From Humulus lupulus (taxonomy: Eukaryota > Streptophyta > Magnoliopsida > Rosales > Cannabaceae), in NCBI RefSeq assembly GCF_963169125.1, contig NC_084794.1:157552858-157616857 (forward strand): DNA of 64,000 bases, read 5' to 3'. A program made the translations under genes and the position numbers. Shown here piece by piece: positions 1 through 12,060 of the stretch (its first letter is position 1; every line of letters starts with the position of its first letter). Under the pieces are notes generated by a model. That model saw only the letters and a program-made list of their open reading frames with translations. It was not told the DNA's origin and did not search any database.

Positions 1-1
1 A

Positions 2-1009
2 AGGTTCCGCAAGCAGCACGCTCCGAACTTCGAAGGGACTACGGACCCCTTTGAAGCAGAAGAATGGCTAAGAAATGTGGAGCCGATCCTAGCCCACATG
101 AACCTCAGTAATGCGGACCGCATATCCTGCGTCTCGTCTTTACTCAAGAAAGATGCCAGGATATGGTGGGATTTGGTCCAGCAATCCCACAATGCTGCCA
201 CCATGACGTGGACCCGATTTGTGGAGCTCTTCCACAAGAAGTACTACAATTCAGCGGTACTTGCTACGAGAGTTGAGGAGTTCACCAATCTGAAGCAAGG
301 GAATTTAACAGTGGCGGAATATGCTCGTCAGTTTGACCGCTTGGCCAAGTTCACGGCAGAGTTAGTTCCAACCAATTATCTGAGGGTTAACAAATTCGTG
401 AGAGGACTCCGACCAAAGATCGAGATGGGGGTAAAACTAGCGAACCCGGGAAACACTTCATATGCCGACGTTCTTGAGACGACAATTGAAGTAGAAAGGT
501 TGCAGGCCAACGTGAGCAAAGAAGAAGCCAGCAAGCCTGAACCCAGACAGCAGAGCCAACCTCAGGCCAGTCGGAACAACAATCAGTCTAGCAATAGCGA
601 CAACAATCAGTCCAACAACAACGGTAACTGACAGAAGAGAAGGTATCCTGACAACAAGCAAGCCGATAGTAAGAAAAGGGCACGACCAAATAATGGGGGA
701 AATAGGTCGGGCTACGTGGAATACCCGCCATGTGCCAAATGTCAGAAGAAGCACCCCGGAGAATGTCGTGCCAACACCAAGGAGTGTTTCAATTGTGGTC
801 AAGAGGGGCATCGCATGAAAGATTGTCCTCAGCAAAAGCCAGAAGGAAAGAAGGATGAAAAGATGGTTCCTGCTCGGGTTTTTGCTTTAACCCAAGGAGA
901 GGCGGATGCTAGCAACAAGGTGGTCACAGGTCAGATTTCCATCCTCAATAAATTATGTCATGCATTATTTGATTCGGGAGCCACTCATTCGTATATTTCG
1001 TTAGGATAG
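2..1009 (+). pseudogene. Element A gag and start of protease (decayed)
   Basis: Gag would form the virus-like particle. The frame is open from position 2 without a start, so the N-terminus lies upstream. The capsid-type segment includes WWDLVQ and FVELFHKKYYNS, then an Asn/Gln/Ser-rich linker. A TGA at 629-631 interrupts it. The same frame continues through a basic region and a CX2CX4HX4C zinc knuckle (CFNCGQEGHRMKDC, about 788-829), which binds genomic RNA. The aspartic protease active site (LFDSGATHSYIS) follows at about 967-1002. The frame then closes at 1007-1009 and the rest of the protease continues in another frame, so a small indel is present. Broken copy. Confidence 0.88.
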
Positions 1010-3573
1010 ATAAACTAGACAAACCTAGTGAAAGATTTAGAACTAGGTTTGTAACCGAGTTGCCTTCGGGCAAAGTAGTTCTATCATCACGAATTGTACG
1101 AGGCGTACCAATCAAGATTGAGGACAAGGAACTAGAAGGAGACCTGATAGAGCTAGTGATAAAAGACTTCGATATCATACTAGGCATGGATTAGCTAGCA
1201 CCGCATGGCGCAACAATCAACTGCAGACGCAAGAAGGTGACATTCGATACTCCTGACGGCCAGAAACTATGTTTCATGGGACAAGCTTCAGGACTATGCA
1301 CCCCATTAGTGTCATCTCTCAAAGCTCAGAGAATGACGGAGAAAGGATGCCAAGCATTCCTAGCCAGCATCACGAACATGGAGAAGGAGACATCACTTAA
1401 AGTTGGAGATGTTCGGGTTATACAAGAATTTCCAGAGGTATTTCCCGATGACTTGCCAGGATTGCCGCCAAATCGAGAAATAGACTTCACAATAGAATTA
1501 GTACCGGGCACCGAGCCTATCTCTAAGGCACCATACCGGATGGCACCTACGGAACTCAAGGAGTTAAAGACGCAGCTACAAGAACTCCTAGACTTGGGTT
1601 TCATTAGGCCAAGCCATTCACCATGGGGAGCTCCGGTACTATTCGTGAAGAAGAAGGACGGAAGTATGCGCATGTGCATAGACTACCGTGAGCTGAATAA
1701 AGTAACAATTAAGAAAAAATACCCGCTACCTCGGATTGATGATTTGTTTGATCAACTCCGAGGTGCGACTGTATTCTCTAAGATCGATTTACGGTCCGGG
1801 TATCACCAGCTCAAGGTAAAGGGAGAAGATATTCCTAAGACAGCCTTTAGGACTCGATATGGACACTACGAGTTCTTGGTTATGTCTTTTGGTCTTACTA
1901 ACGCACCAGCCGCGTTTATGGATTTAATGAATAGGGTCTTCAAAGACTACTTGGATAAATTCGTCATTGTGTTCATCGACGACATTTTAATTTACTCCAA
2001 GGATGAAGCGGAGCACGAGGAACACTTAAGGATGATTTTGACGCGATTGAAGGAGCACCAACTCTACGCGAAGTTCAAGAAATGCGAGTTTTGGCTCTCA
2101 CAAGTGGCGTTCCTCGGGCACATCATATCGAAAGACGGAGTTGCAGTAGATCCATCGAAGGTAGAGGCCGTGAAGGATTGGCCTAGACCAAAGAACGCGT
2201 CAGAAGTAAGAAGCTTCTTAGGGCTAGCAGGTTACTATAGAAAGTTTGTAGAGGGCTTTTCTAAGATAGCCACTCCACTCACCAACCTGACCCGGAAGCA
2301 ACAAAAGTTTAACTGGAATGATAAGTGTGAGGAAAGCTTCCAGTTACTTAAGGATAAGCTTTGCTCAACACCAGTACTTAGTGTCCCAACACCCAACGAT
2401 AAGTTCGTTGTCTACTGCGACACATCAAAGCTAGGATTGGGATGCGTTTTGATGCAAAACGACAAGGTGATAGCCTACGCCTCACGTCAGTTAAAGGAGT
2501 ATGAACAACGCTATCCAACTCACGATATGGAGTTGGCAGCGGTGGTCTTTGCGTTAAAAATCTGGCGCCATTATCTTTATGGAGAACGGTGCGAGATTTA
2601 CACGGACCACAAAAGTTTAAAATACTTCTTTACGCAGAAGGAGCTTAACATGAGGCAGCGCAGGTGGTTAGAGTTGGTAAAGGATTACGACTGCGAAATC
2701 CTATACCACCCAGGGAAAGAGAATGTAGTTGCCGATGCACTCAGCCGGAAAAACTATGGGAATTTAGCAACCTTATCCGGAATTGAAAAGCCGCTACAGC
2801 AAGAACTTATCAATGCCGGAATAGAAGTGATTGTAGGCAAGCTGGCTAAGTTGTCTATCCAATCGAATCTGCTAGAGGACATACGAATTGGTCAGGGACA
2901 TGACGACACCCTAGCAGCACACATGGATGCAGTCAGAGAAAGCAAGACTACAGATTTCTCAATATCTAGTCAAGGTTTATTGAGATATAAGGATCGGGTA
3001 TGCGTGCCAGACAATCAAAGTATTAAGAAGACGATCCTAGAAGAAGTGCACAACACCCCATACTCAGTTCATCCAGGGTCTACCAAGATGACTCATGACA
3101 TCAAGGCAGTCTATTGGTGGCCAAGGATGAAGAAGGACATAGCGGAGTATGTATCTAAATGCCTTGTATGCCAGCAAGTGAAGGCGGAGCATCAGCGGCC
3201 TGCAGGATTATTGCAACCGCTTAGCATACCGGAATGGAAGTGGGACGACATAGCCATGGACTTCGTGACGGGTCTGCCAAAGACGAATAAGCAGCATGAT
3301 TCCGCTTGGATAGTCATAGATAGACTAACCAAGTCGGCTCATTTTCTGCCTGTTAAGACTTCATATACGGCAGACCAATATGCAGACATCTACATCCAAG
3401 AGATTGTACGATTGCATGGAATACCCAAGACGATAGTGTCAGATAGAGGATCAGTGTTTACGTCAAGATTTTGGAGAAGCTTACAGCAAGCTATGGGCAC
3501 TAAGTTAAGCCTTAGTACAGCTTTCCATCCTCAGACAGATGGGCGGTGTGAGGAAAGCTTACAACTGGAATGA
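1010..3573 (+). pseudogene. Element A pol, first copy: protease end, RT, RNase H, partial integrase
   Basis: Pol copies the RNA to DNA and integrates it. The protease C-terminal motif (GMD then LAPHG) is cut by TAG at 1192-1194 where family members have Trp. From 1237 the frame is open: RT with fingers ([17 protein letters not shown]), [11 protein letters not shown] and the catalytic FIDDILIYS (about 1972-1998), then RNase H ([21 protein letters not shown]), the integrase zinc region (HPGSTKM to CLVCQQVK) and the catalytic core ([17 protein letters not shown]). The core stops at QTDG, where the sequence jumps through an 18-bp junction back to RNase H, adding a short tail and a stop. This copy lacks the third acidic integrase residue and the C-terminal part. 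Confidence 0.92.
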
Positions 3574-4796
3574 TAAGTGTGAGGAAAGCTTCCAGTTACT
3601 TAAGGATAAGCTTTGCTCAACACCAGTACTTAGTGTCCCAACACCCAACGATAAGTTCGTTGTCTACTGCGACACATCAAAGCTAGGATTGGGATGCGTT
3701 TTGATGCAAAACGACAAGGTGATAGCCTACGCCTCACGTCAGTTAAAGGAGTATGAACAACGCTATCCAACTCACGATATGGAGTTGGCAGCGGTGGTCT
3801 TTGCGTTAAAAATCTGGCGCCATTATCTTTATGGAGAACGGTGCGAGATTTACACGGACCACAAAAGTTTAAAATACTTCTTTACGCAGAAGGAGCTTAA
3901 CATGAGGCAGCGCAGGTGGTTAGAGTTGGTAAAGGATTACGACTGCGAAATCCTATACCACCCAGGGAAAGAGAATGTAGTTGCCGATGCACTCAGCCGG
4001 AAAAACTATGGGAATTTAGCAACCTTATCCGGAATTGAAAAGCCGCTACAGCAAGAACTTATCAATGCCGGAATAGAAGTGATTGTAGGCAAGCTGGCTA
4101 ACTTGTCTATCCAATCGAATCTGCTAGAGGACATACGAATTGGTCAGGGACATGACGACACCCTAGCAGCACACATGGATGCAGTCAGAGAAAGCAAGAC
4201 TACAGATTTCTCAATATCTAGTCAAGGTTTATTGAGATATAAGGATCGGGTATGCGTGCCAGACAATCAAAGTATTAAGAAGACGATCCTAGAAGAAGTG
4301 CACAACACCCCATACTCAGTTCATCCAGGGTCTACCAAGATGACTCATGACATCAAGGCAGTCTATTGGTGGCCAAGGATGAAGAAGGACATAGCGGAGT
4401 ATGTATCTAAATGCCTTGTATGCCAGCAAGTGAAGGCGGAGCATCAGCGGCCTGCAGGATTATTGCAACCGCTTAGCATACCGGAATGGAAGTGGGACGA
4501 CATAGCCATGGACTTCGTGACGGGTCTGCCAAAGACGAATAAGCAGCATGATTCCGCTTGGATAGTCATAGATAGACTAACCAAGTCGGCTCATTTTCTG
4601 CCTGTTAAGACTTCATATACGGCAGACCAATATGCAGACATCTACATCCAAGAGATTGTACGATTGCATGGAATACCCAAGACGATAGTGTCAGATAGAG
4701 GATCAGTGTTTACGTCAAGATTTTGGAGAAGCTTACAGCAAGCTATGGGCACTAAGTTAAGCCTTAGTACAGCTTTCCATCCTCAGACAGATGGGC
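2311..4796 (+). repeat. Tandem duplication of the RNase H-integrase segment (2 x ~1234 bp)
   Basis: Bases 2311-3544 reappear at 3563-4796, offset 1252 bp. By eye I found a single substitution, which changes Lys to Asn in the linker between RNase H and integrase. The two copies are joined by 18 bp (3545-3562). Of these, GTGTGAGGAAAGCTT (3546-3560) is itself a copy of 2325-2339 from the start of the unit. The near-identity means the duplication is far younger than the stops in gag. Template switching during reverse transcription or an assembly error could both explain it. Confidence 0.9.
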
Positions 4797-5551
4797 AGTC
4801 TGAGCGTACGATTCAGATCTTAGAGGATATGCTACGCGCATGTGTACTTGATTTCGGAGGATCGTGGAACAAGTACTTACCACTGATCGAGTTCTCGTAC
4901 AACAACAGCTACCAGTCGACAATCGGAATGGCACCTTATGAGTTGCTATATGGAAGAAGGTGCCGATCACCGTTGCACTGGGACGAGGTAGGAGAAAGGC
5001 AGCTTCTAGGGCCCGAAGCTGTTAGGCAAGCTCAGGAAGCAGTAACGCTTATTAGACAGCGTATGCTAGCTGCTCAAAGCCGTCAGAAGAGCTATGCGGA
5101 TACCAAGCGACGCAATGTGGAGTTTCAAGTTGGAGATCAAGTCTTCCTGAAGATATCTCCTATGAAGGGTGTCAAGCGGTTCGGGAAGAAAGGCAAGCTC
5201 ATTCCCCGATTCATAGGTCCTTTTGAGATATTGGAAAAAGTGGGACCAGTTGCATATAGACTAGCCCTACCACCAGCACTAGCCGATAGTAACAACGTCT
5301 TCCACATTTCGATGCTACGCAAATATGTGTCAGACCCATCTCACGTCCTCAAGTACGATACCATAGCGCTCCATAAAGATTTAAGTTACGAGGAACGACC
5401 AGTTAGCATCCTAGATAGAGGGATGAAGTAGTTGCGGTCCAAGAGCTTTCCTATAGTCAAAATCCTATGGAGCAATAGTTCTGAACGCGAGGCAACGTGG
5501 GAGTTGGAGGAGGACATGCAGAGCCGGTATCCGGAGTTATTTGGTAAGTAA
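3539..5551 (+). pseudogene. Element A pol, second copy: RNase H, complete integrase, chromodomain remnant
   Basis: This frame repeats RNase H and integrase and then continues through the whole integrase. The zinc region, the core with MDFVTGLP and IVSDRG, and the third catalytic position ([11 protein letters not shown]) are present, followed by the C-terminal [19 protein letters not shown] block and the conserved [14 protein letters not shown] at 5429-5431 stops it after DRGMK. The same frame continues for 39 codons (LRSKSFPIVKILW to SRYPELFGK), a chromodomain-like tail of the kind that targets chromoviruses to histone marks. The stop probably arose from CAG. There is no RT in this copy, so neither pol frame is complete. 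Confidence 0.9.
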
Positions 5552-5574
5552 ATTTCGAGGATGAAATTCTTTTT

Positions 5575-5587
5575 AGTAGGGGAGAAT
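5575..5587 (+). promoter_or_regulatory. Element A polypurine tract
   Basis: The purine run AGTAGGGGAGAAT abuts the TG of the 3' LTR at 5588, the expected position for the plus-strand DNA primer. Confidence 0.85.
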
Positions 5588-6024
5588 TGTAGAGTCCAAG
5601 AACTTTACTTAGTTAGTTATTTAGTAGTATTATAGTATGTTTAGTATTATCTATGTAACTGTGGATTTTTGGTTCAGACCGGGAATTATTTGGACACTCA
5701 TAGTAGTACTTATAGATTTTCTAAGTTTAATCTATAGTATAAGAATATTAAGTATAACCTAAGTTTGATTAATGTGACTGATATTAAGGATTATATTTAT
5801 TATATTATAAGGTTTAGACATCAACCAATAGGATTTTAAGCATATGTTACGAATCGTGATTAAGGATTAAGTATTTTTGAGGATTAAATTTAATAAGGAG
5901 TAAAGTTTGAATGTTATAGGGTCAGTCAGCAGCTTTGAATACGTTGAGGGCTTAGTCAAGGCTGTTTACTCCATTCAAACTTAGCTAAAAATGTGTAATT
6001 TCGTGTTTAAATAGTCAGCGTGTG

Positions 6025-6151
6025 CCGATATATCGCAGCTATAGGGGGCGATATGTCGCAGCACGTAGATACGGAAAACACGAAATGATGCACGATCGCC
6101 TCGGGCATACTGGCCCAGGCGATATATCGCCTACAGGGAGCGATATATCGC
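6025..6151 (+). repeat. Cluster of GCGATATATCGC palindromes in element A U3
   Basis: Four or five variants of one short palindrome lie within 130 bp: CCGATATATCGC (6025-6036), GCGATATGTCGC (6048 onward), CGATCGCC (about 6093), the perfect 14-bp GGCGATATATCGCC (6118-6131) and GCGATATATCGC (6140-6151). They sit about 200 bp upstream of the LTR TATA box, in the promoter/enhancer part of the LTR. Confidence 0.8.
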
Positions 6152-6334
6152 CTCCTTCAGCATAAATTCAAAATCTTTTGAATTCATTTCCTTTCAGCCA
6201 TTCAAACTCCTTCAACAGTCCAGCATCTTTTGAACGAGTCTTCAGCCTCTGCTGAACGATTATTCAAATGATTTTCACCTGAAAAGCCATTATTTTTATT
6301 CAAGTAAAATCAAGATCCTTTCATCTCCAAACTC

Positions 6335-6342
6335 TATAAATA
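6335..6342 (+). promoter_or_regulatory. TATA box of element A LTR
   Basis: TATAAATA occurs in the context CTCTATAAATAGGACC, followed about 30 bp later by a leader-like sequence (CACCTTTTGCTC...). This is the likely core promoter of the element transcript. Confidence 0.7.
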
Positions 6343-6799
6343 GGACCTAGTACCCAGCCATTATTCACCTTTTGCTCTAAGTTCAGAAGCTGCTAGCTAG
6401 TGTTAAGTGAGTGTGAGAGTGTAAATACCTGGTTTGGGAAAATCATAAGCTTAAACTTCATAAGCTTATTAAACACTTTGGGAAGTGAGGTTCTATAGTA
6501 TTTCGGTTGAGGTGTAGATTGGTCTTTCAAGTCTTTGAGGTAACCAAAACTCTAGTTCATTTCTGTATTATGTTATTTTCTTTCTCATAGTCTTCTACTC
6601 AATCTCTAACCTTAATCTCTATTTTGGTTAGGGAATCTAAGTTCTTGAGCACATAAGTTTCGGTAAGCATGTCTCTCAAATGGTTTAGTCTTCTCATTTC
6701 CTTTTCATCTCTTTCCTTCTTTCAACTCACTCTTGTTCATTATGGTTTTAGGAGTGTTCCAAAAGTCCCAACTCAGTCCATTATATCCCGGTAACTTTG

Positions 6800-7156
6800 G
6801 TAAGGAAAATAGGCTAGAATCTATATGTTTATGTTTATGTTATCTTATGTGTTATGTTATGATATGTTATGAATATGTTATAAATGTGTTTGTTTGTAGG
6901 CTTGGGCTTATGCCCTATTTGACTAACAAGACCCCAAAAAGATTGTGGGCATATGCCTATTTAGCTGGTAGGACCCCACTAATCTCATGGGCATAAGCTT
7001 GTCTAGTCTATGGGACCCCAAGTAATAATGGCCATTATAATAAGTGTATTATGTGTTATGATATGTCTTTACGTTATTATGAAATTGATTTGTATGACTA
7101 TGTGTTAGATTTTTCCTTGCTGGGCATTAGGCTCATTCCTTTCTGTTTATGTGCAG
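6800..7156 (+). other. Possible intron within element A U5
   Basis: A donor-like TTTG|GTAAGG at 6800 and an acceptor-like TTATGTGCAG at 7156 bracket the ~55-bp repeats. The arrangement parallels stronger candidates in D1, D2 and F. It is predicted from consensus only. Confidence 0.35.
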
Positions 7157-7502
7157 GAAATAAGCTTTAGAGGCGGAAAGATTCGTGACGCTTAGAGGAT
7201 GTGTATCGATGGTGAATGGAGTCAAGGGGCCGAGCGTTATTTGATTCGAGGATGTAGTCTCATTTTAATTTTTATGGTTTTATATGTATTTTCCGCATTT
7301 TCTTATGTACTTCTTTTCATTTAAATCATGTTTTGTTTTTAAAGACAATGGGATCCCATATCCTTCTTAGTATTCTATTTATTTGTATGTAACTCTTATT
7401 TTACAAGTTACTCAATAAATTTATGGTATTTTCGTAAAAATGTAAGTTTTATGTATAGTTTCGTTAATGGTCCAAATAGTGTAGATTAGTGGGTCATTAC
7501 AG

Positions 7503-8390
7503 TTAAATGGTACTACTTGTACCATAATTGATGAAGCAGTAGGGGGTGCATTCATGAGCAAGAGTGCTAATAAAGCATATGAATTATTGGAAGAGATGGC
7601 CGTGAACAACTACAATTGGCCTACTGAGAGGGGACAAACAAAGAAGGTAGCTGGTATGATCGAATTAGATGCTATCGCAATGCTTACAACTCAAGTGGCA
7701 GCCTTAACAAAATAGTTACAACAGAGCAACCCATCTCAAGCCATGCAAGTACATAATGTATGTGAGGCATGTGGGAATATCCATCCATTAAATAAGTGCC
7801 CTGCCGTGAATATGAATAATATGCCATTGGAAGATGTGCAACCATAGGAAATTTCCAAAGGCTAGCCAATAACCCCTTTACAATGTCATACAACCAAGGG
7901 TGGAAGATCACCCAAAATTTTAATGCAAGAATAACCAAGCCACACAACAACCTTTTTCTCACACTCAATAATAGTGCCCACTTCCGTAAAACAATCATCC
8001 TTTCCCTCAACTCCAGCAATCTTATCAACAACCTCCACCTAGATCCTATCAACCACAATAATAGACAACCACAACAACAAATACCCATGAAACAACCTGA
8101 AGCGCTGAACCAGTTTTTTTCCTTAACCAGCGCATCTATCAGAAGTTTGGAGACTCAGATTGGTCAGTTTGCTACTTTAATCACAGACAAGGCTGAAGAA
8201 AATTTTTCTTGCACTACTGAGGTAAACCCTAAAGAACAATGCCAAGAAATTACCTTGAGGAGTGGAACACAGTATAAAGAGTCAAGAAACAATCATACAG
8301 AGCAGATGAATTAGGAACAAATTATACAAGACACAACAGAAAAATAAGTCTAGTGAAGAGAAGGTTACTAAGGCCTTCCAGAGAAAAAAA
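7503..8390 (+). pseudogene. Element B gag, C-terminal part (decayed)
   Basis: The frame opens immediately after element A's LTR with LNGTTCTIIDEAVGGAF and the Athila capsid signature YELLEEMAVNNYNWPTERG. A TAG at 7713-7715 interrupts it. The zinc-knuckle-like CEACGNIHPLNKC follows (about 7768-7806), then an Asn/Gln-rich stretch (7883-8100) and LTSASIRSLETQIGQFATLI, typical of the gag-pol linker in Athila. Several frames are needed. The N-terminal half would be on the other side of element A. Confidence 0.8.
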
Positions 8391-11300
8391 TGGTACCACC
8401 AGTGAGTATTGAGCACCATATCAAAATCCCATATCCCCAGAGGCTACATAAGCAAAATCAAGATAAAAAATTTGCAATGTTTTTGGATGTGTTCAATAAG
8501 TTACATATTAACATCCCTTTCGCTGAAGCACTAGAAAGAATGCCTAGCTATGTCATGTTTATGAAAAAGATCCTGTCTAATAAGAGGAAGATGGGATATT
8601 ATGAAATCGTAGCATTGAGAGAAGAGTGTAGTGCCATTCTACAAAGAAAGCTCCCACAAAAGTTAAGAGATCCGGAAACCTTTACCATACCTGGCCCCAT
8701 TAGGGATTTTGAATGCAAGCATGCTTTATGTGATCAGGGGACAAGTATAAATTTGATGTCGTTGTCAGTATTTCGCAGACTAGGGTTAGGTAAAGCAAGG
8801 CCCACAACAGTGAAATTATAGATAACAGATTGTTTAGTGAAGCTCCCAAGATGTATTATTGAAGATGTGTTGGTGATAGTGGATAAGTTTATCTTTCAAG
8901 TATATTTTATTGTTCTTGACATGGAGGAGGCAAATGTCCCAATTATTCTTGGGATACCATTTTTAGCAATAGGGCAAGCTTTGATATATGTCAAAAAAAG
9001 AGAATTATGGTAAATAGTACAAGATGATGAGGTAGTATTCAATGTAATCAAAATTCCATGACTTATCCAAGGGAAAGTGATAGTTGCTATTTTGTTGGTG
9101 TGATAGATCTGTTGTAGCGGGACAAAATTTTGTTCAAGATCCTCTTGAATTGAGTCTTACAGTTGTTGATGTAGATGAAGAAGATTGTAAGGAGGTTGTG
9201 GGTTATTTGAATTGGATAAAATCTTATGGACCTTTGAGTGAGAAATGGTTTGATGAACTTGGTCAAGGACCTGAGAGACCACTTCCTTCCATTAAGAAGC
9301 CTCATGTTCTAGATTTGAAGGCTTTACCAGATCATCTACGCTATGCGTATCTTGGAGAAAAAGAGGCTCTTCCTATTATAGTATCTTCATCTCTTTTTGA
9401 GGTGGAGGTAGAAAAGTTACTAAGGGTGCTACGAGTTCTTAAGATGACCATTGGATGGACTCTAGCTGATATAAGGGGAATAAGCCCATCTATTGTGAAG
9501 CATCAAATTTTTATGGAAGATGATGCTAAGCCAACGATTGATGCTCAGTGAAGATTAAATCCAACAATGAAGGAAGTGGTGAGAAAAGAAGTTCTAAAGT
9601 GGTTAGATGCGATAGTGATTTACCCAATATTTGATAGTGCATGGGTGAGTCCAGTGCAAGTATTTACAAAGAAGGGTGGAATGACAGTGGTCAAGAATGA
9701 GAACAATGAATTGATTCCAACTCGTACTGTGAAAGGTTGGAAAATTTGTTTTGATTACAGCCATTTGAATGAATCCACTAAAAAATATCACTTTCCTTTC
9801 CCATTCGTTGATCAATTGTTAGATAGGATGGAATGCCACAACTATTATTGTTTCTTGGATGGGTATTCTAGATATCATCAAATTGATATTGCACCTGAGA
9901 ATCAAGAGCAAACCACGTTCACTTGCCCGTATGGCACTTTTGTTTTTAGGAGGATGCCATTTGGACTTTGTAATGCACCTGCAACTTTCCAAAAGTGTAT
10001 GATGGCAATATTTTCTAACATGGTAGAGAAGGGCATTTAAATCTTTATGGGTGACTTTTCAGTCTATGGTTCTCCTTTTGATAATTGCTTAGCCAATTTG
10101 GAGCTTGTTCTTAAAAGATGTGAGGAATCAAATTTAGTCTTGAACTAGGAAAAGTGCCACTTTATGGTGATGAGGGAATTTTTCTTCGACACAAAATTTC
10201 AAGTAAGGGTATTAAGGTGGATTGCGCTAAAATTTCCACTATTATGAATTTACCACCTCCTGTCTAAGTGAAAGGAGTTAGAGGCTTTCTTGGTAATGCA
10301 TGGTTTTACAGAATATTTATTAAAGATTTTTCCAAGATTTCGAAACCTTTATGTACAATGTTGATGAATGGAGTACCTTTTGAATTTAATGAGGAGTGTT
10401 GCCATGCTGTTATGGTACTTACAGAGAAATTCACTTCAACGCTAATAGTTGTTGCACCTAATTGGGATTTTCCATTTTAGTTAATGTGTGACTATGCAGT
10501 AGGAGCAATGTTGGGCCAGAGAGTTGAAAAGTTGTTTAGAATGACTTAGTATGGAAGTCACACCTTGAATGATGCTCAAGTTAATTATGCGACTACAGAA
10601 AATGAACTCTTGGCCATTGTGTTTGCTTTTGATAAGTTTAGGCCATACCTCATTGAAAATAAGGTAATTGTATACACTGATCATTCTCCTATTAAATACC
10701 TTATGACAAAGAAAGTTTGACATGGCTATTCGAGATAAGAAAGGGACATAAATTTGGCAGCTGATCATTTTTCTAGATTAAAGGTGGATGAGAGTCCAAG
10801 AATGAAAAAGGTGCAGATAAATGATGCTTTTCTAGATGAGTAGTTATTGGAAGCAAGGGCAAATAATGATGAGTCGTGGTTTGTTCAGTATATGTTAACT
10901 TCTTGCCTGCCAACATAGTACCTTCAGAGATATCTACACAAAATCTTAAAAAGTTTTATTCTCAGGTCAACCATTACTATTGGGAAGAGCCTATCTTGTA
11001 TAAACACTATGCAAACCAAGTCATTCGCCATAGTGTATCAGAGGATGTGATGTGGAAACAAGAACAACAACTAAAGTTTTATCGTGTGGGTTTTATTGGC
11101 CAACTTTATTCAAAGATTCTAATCCATTTGTTAAGGCTTATGACTAGTGTCAATGAACAGGAAACATATCAAGACGAAATGCGTACATGGTATATTAAAA
11201 GTGGAAATATTTGATGTTTGGGGGATTGACTCCATGGGACCCTTTCTGTGATCTTATAATAATAATAACTATATTTTTCTAGATGTAGACTATGTTTGGA

Positions 11301-12060
11301 AATGGGTGGAAGCAGCGGCAACTCCAACTAATGATGGAAAAGTGGTTCTTAATTCTTTGCAATAGAATATTTCCACTAGGTTTGGTACTCCTAGAGTTAT
11401 TTTAAGCAATGAAGGACTCAATTTTTCAATAAACGGTTCGATTCTTTGTTGGCTCGGTATGGAATAAGGCATAGAACAACGCTCGCCTATCATCCTTAAT
11501 CAAATGGGCACGCTGAAGTATCTAATAGAGAGGTGATAAGAAATTTAGGTAAGAAAATCAACAATTCAAGAAAAGATTGGTCTGAAAAGCTTGATGGTGT
11601 GTTGTGGGCTTATAGGACAACATTTGAAACTCCTATTGGCATGTCACCTTATACGTTGGTTTTTGGAAAAGCAACATAAACCTTATTGGGCAATGAGGCA
11701 ATTGAATATGGATATGAAATTATCTGGTCAGAATAGGGTAATGGAAATAAATGAACTTGATGAATGGCAGAATGTAGCCTATGAGAACGCGAAGATATAC
11801 AAAGAACGTACAAAAGCGTGGCAAAGCGTGGCACGATAAGAATCTTATTCAAAAGGAATTTCAGCTCGGGGAGGAATTATTATTGTATAACTCACGGTTG
11901 AAGCTCTTTCCTAGAGTGCTGAAATCAAGAAGGTCGGGACCATTCACTGTCATAAACGTATTTCCTTATGGAGCAATGGTGTTACTAGCAAAACAATAAT
12001 GAAGCGTTTAAGGTAAATGTGTAGAGAGTGAAGTCGTATTTGTATAATCCTATTGATCAA
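8390..12060 (+). pseudogene. Element B pol: protease, RT, RNase H, integrase (decayed)
   Basis: Protease: ALCDQGTSINLMSLSVFRRLGLG (about 8725-8790). RT: WVSPVQVFTKKGGM, CFDYSHLNESTKKYHFPFPF, FLDGYSRYHQIDIAPENQEQTTF and MPFGLCNAPATFQ (9640-10040). The catalytic motif reads FMGDFSVYG instead of the family FMDDFSV, so the first active-site Asp is lost, just after a stop at 10038. RNase H: YATTENELLAIVFAFDKFRPYL and VYTDHSPIKYL (10580-10705). Integrase: IFDVWGIDSMGPF, VDYVWKWVEAAATPTND, FGTPRVILSNEG and TLAYHP-like remnants (11200-11560), then the C-terminal KSRRSGPFTVINVFPYGA. At least ten disruptions are visible. Non-functional. Confidence 0.85.

Larger units (their letters stand above)
1..7501 (+). 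mobile_element. Element A: Tekay/Del-like Ty3/gypsy chromovirus, 3' part (gag-pol + 3' LTR)
   Basis: The order is gag (capsid and CCHC knuckle), protease, RT, RNase H, integrase, chromodomain remnant, polypurine tract and LTR, as in plant Ty3/gypsy chromoviruses. The chromodomain-type tail after the integrase, the long LTR (1.9 kb) and the U5 motif shared with D1, D2 and F point to the Tekay lineage. The 5' LTR and gag start lie upstream of the window. The LTR ends directly against the middle of an Athila gag reading frame that opens at 7503, so A is inserted in element B. The 3' copy of its target duplication would be GTTAA (7502-7506); the 5' copy is not visible. Several stops, a frameshift and a tandem duplication make this copy non-autonomous. 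Confidence 0.9.
5588..7501 (+). repeat. Element A 3' LTR (1914 bp)
   Basis: It starts TGTAGAGTCC directly after the polypurine tract and ends GGGTCATTACA, where Athila coding sequence resumes. It contains a TATA box (TATAAATA, 6335-6342), a cluster of ATATCGC palindromes upstream of it, a leader beginning around 6370, and about three diverged ~55-bp repeats (6899-7020; core GGGCATATGCC ... GACCCCA). It also has the U5 block TTGCTGGGC...GGCTCA...GTGCAGG (about 7117-7157), which recurs in D1, D2 and F. Confidence 0.92.

Noticed and set aside
6733..6996. 87-codon frame in element A's LTR
   Set aside because: Non-coding U5 with internal repeats; no domain.
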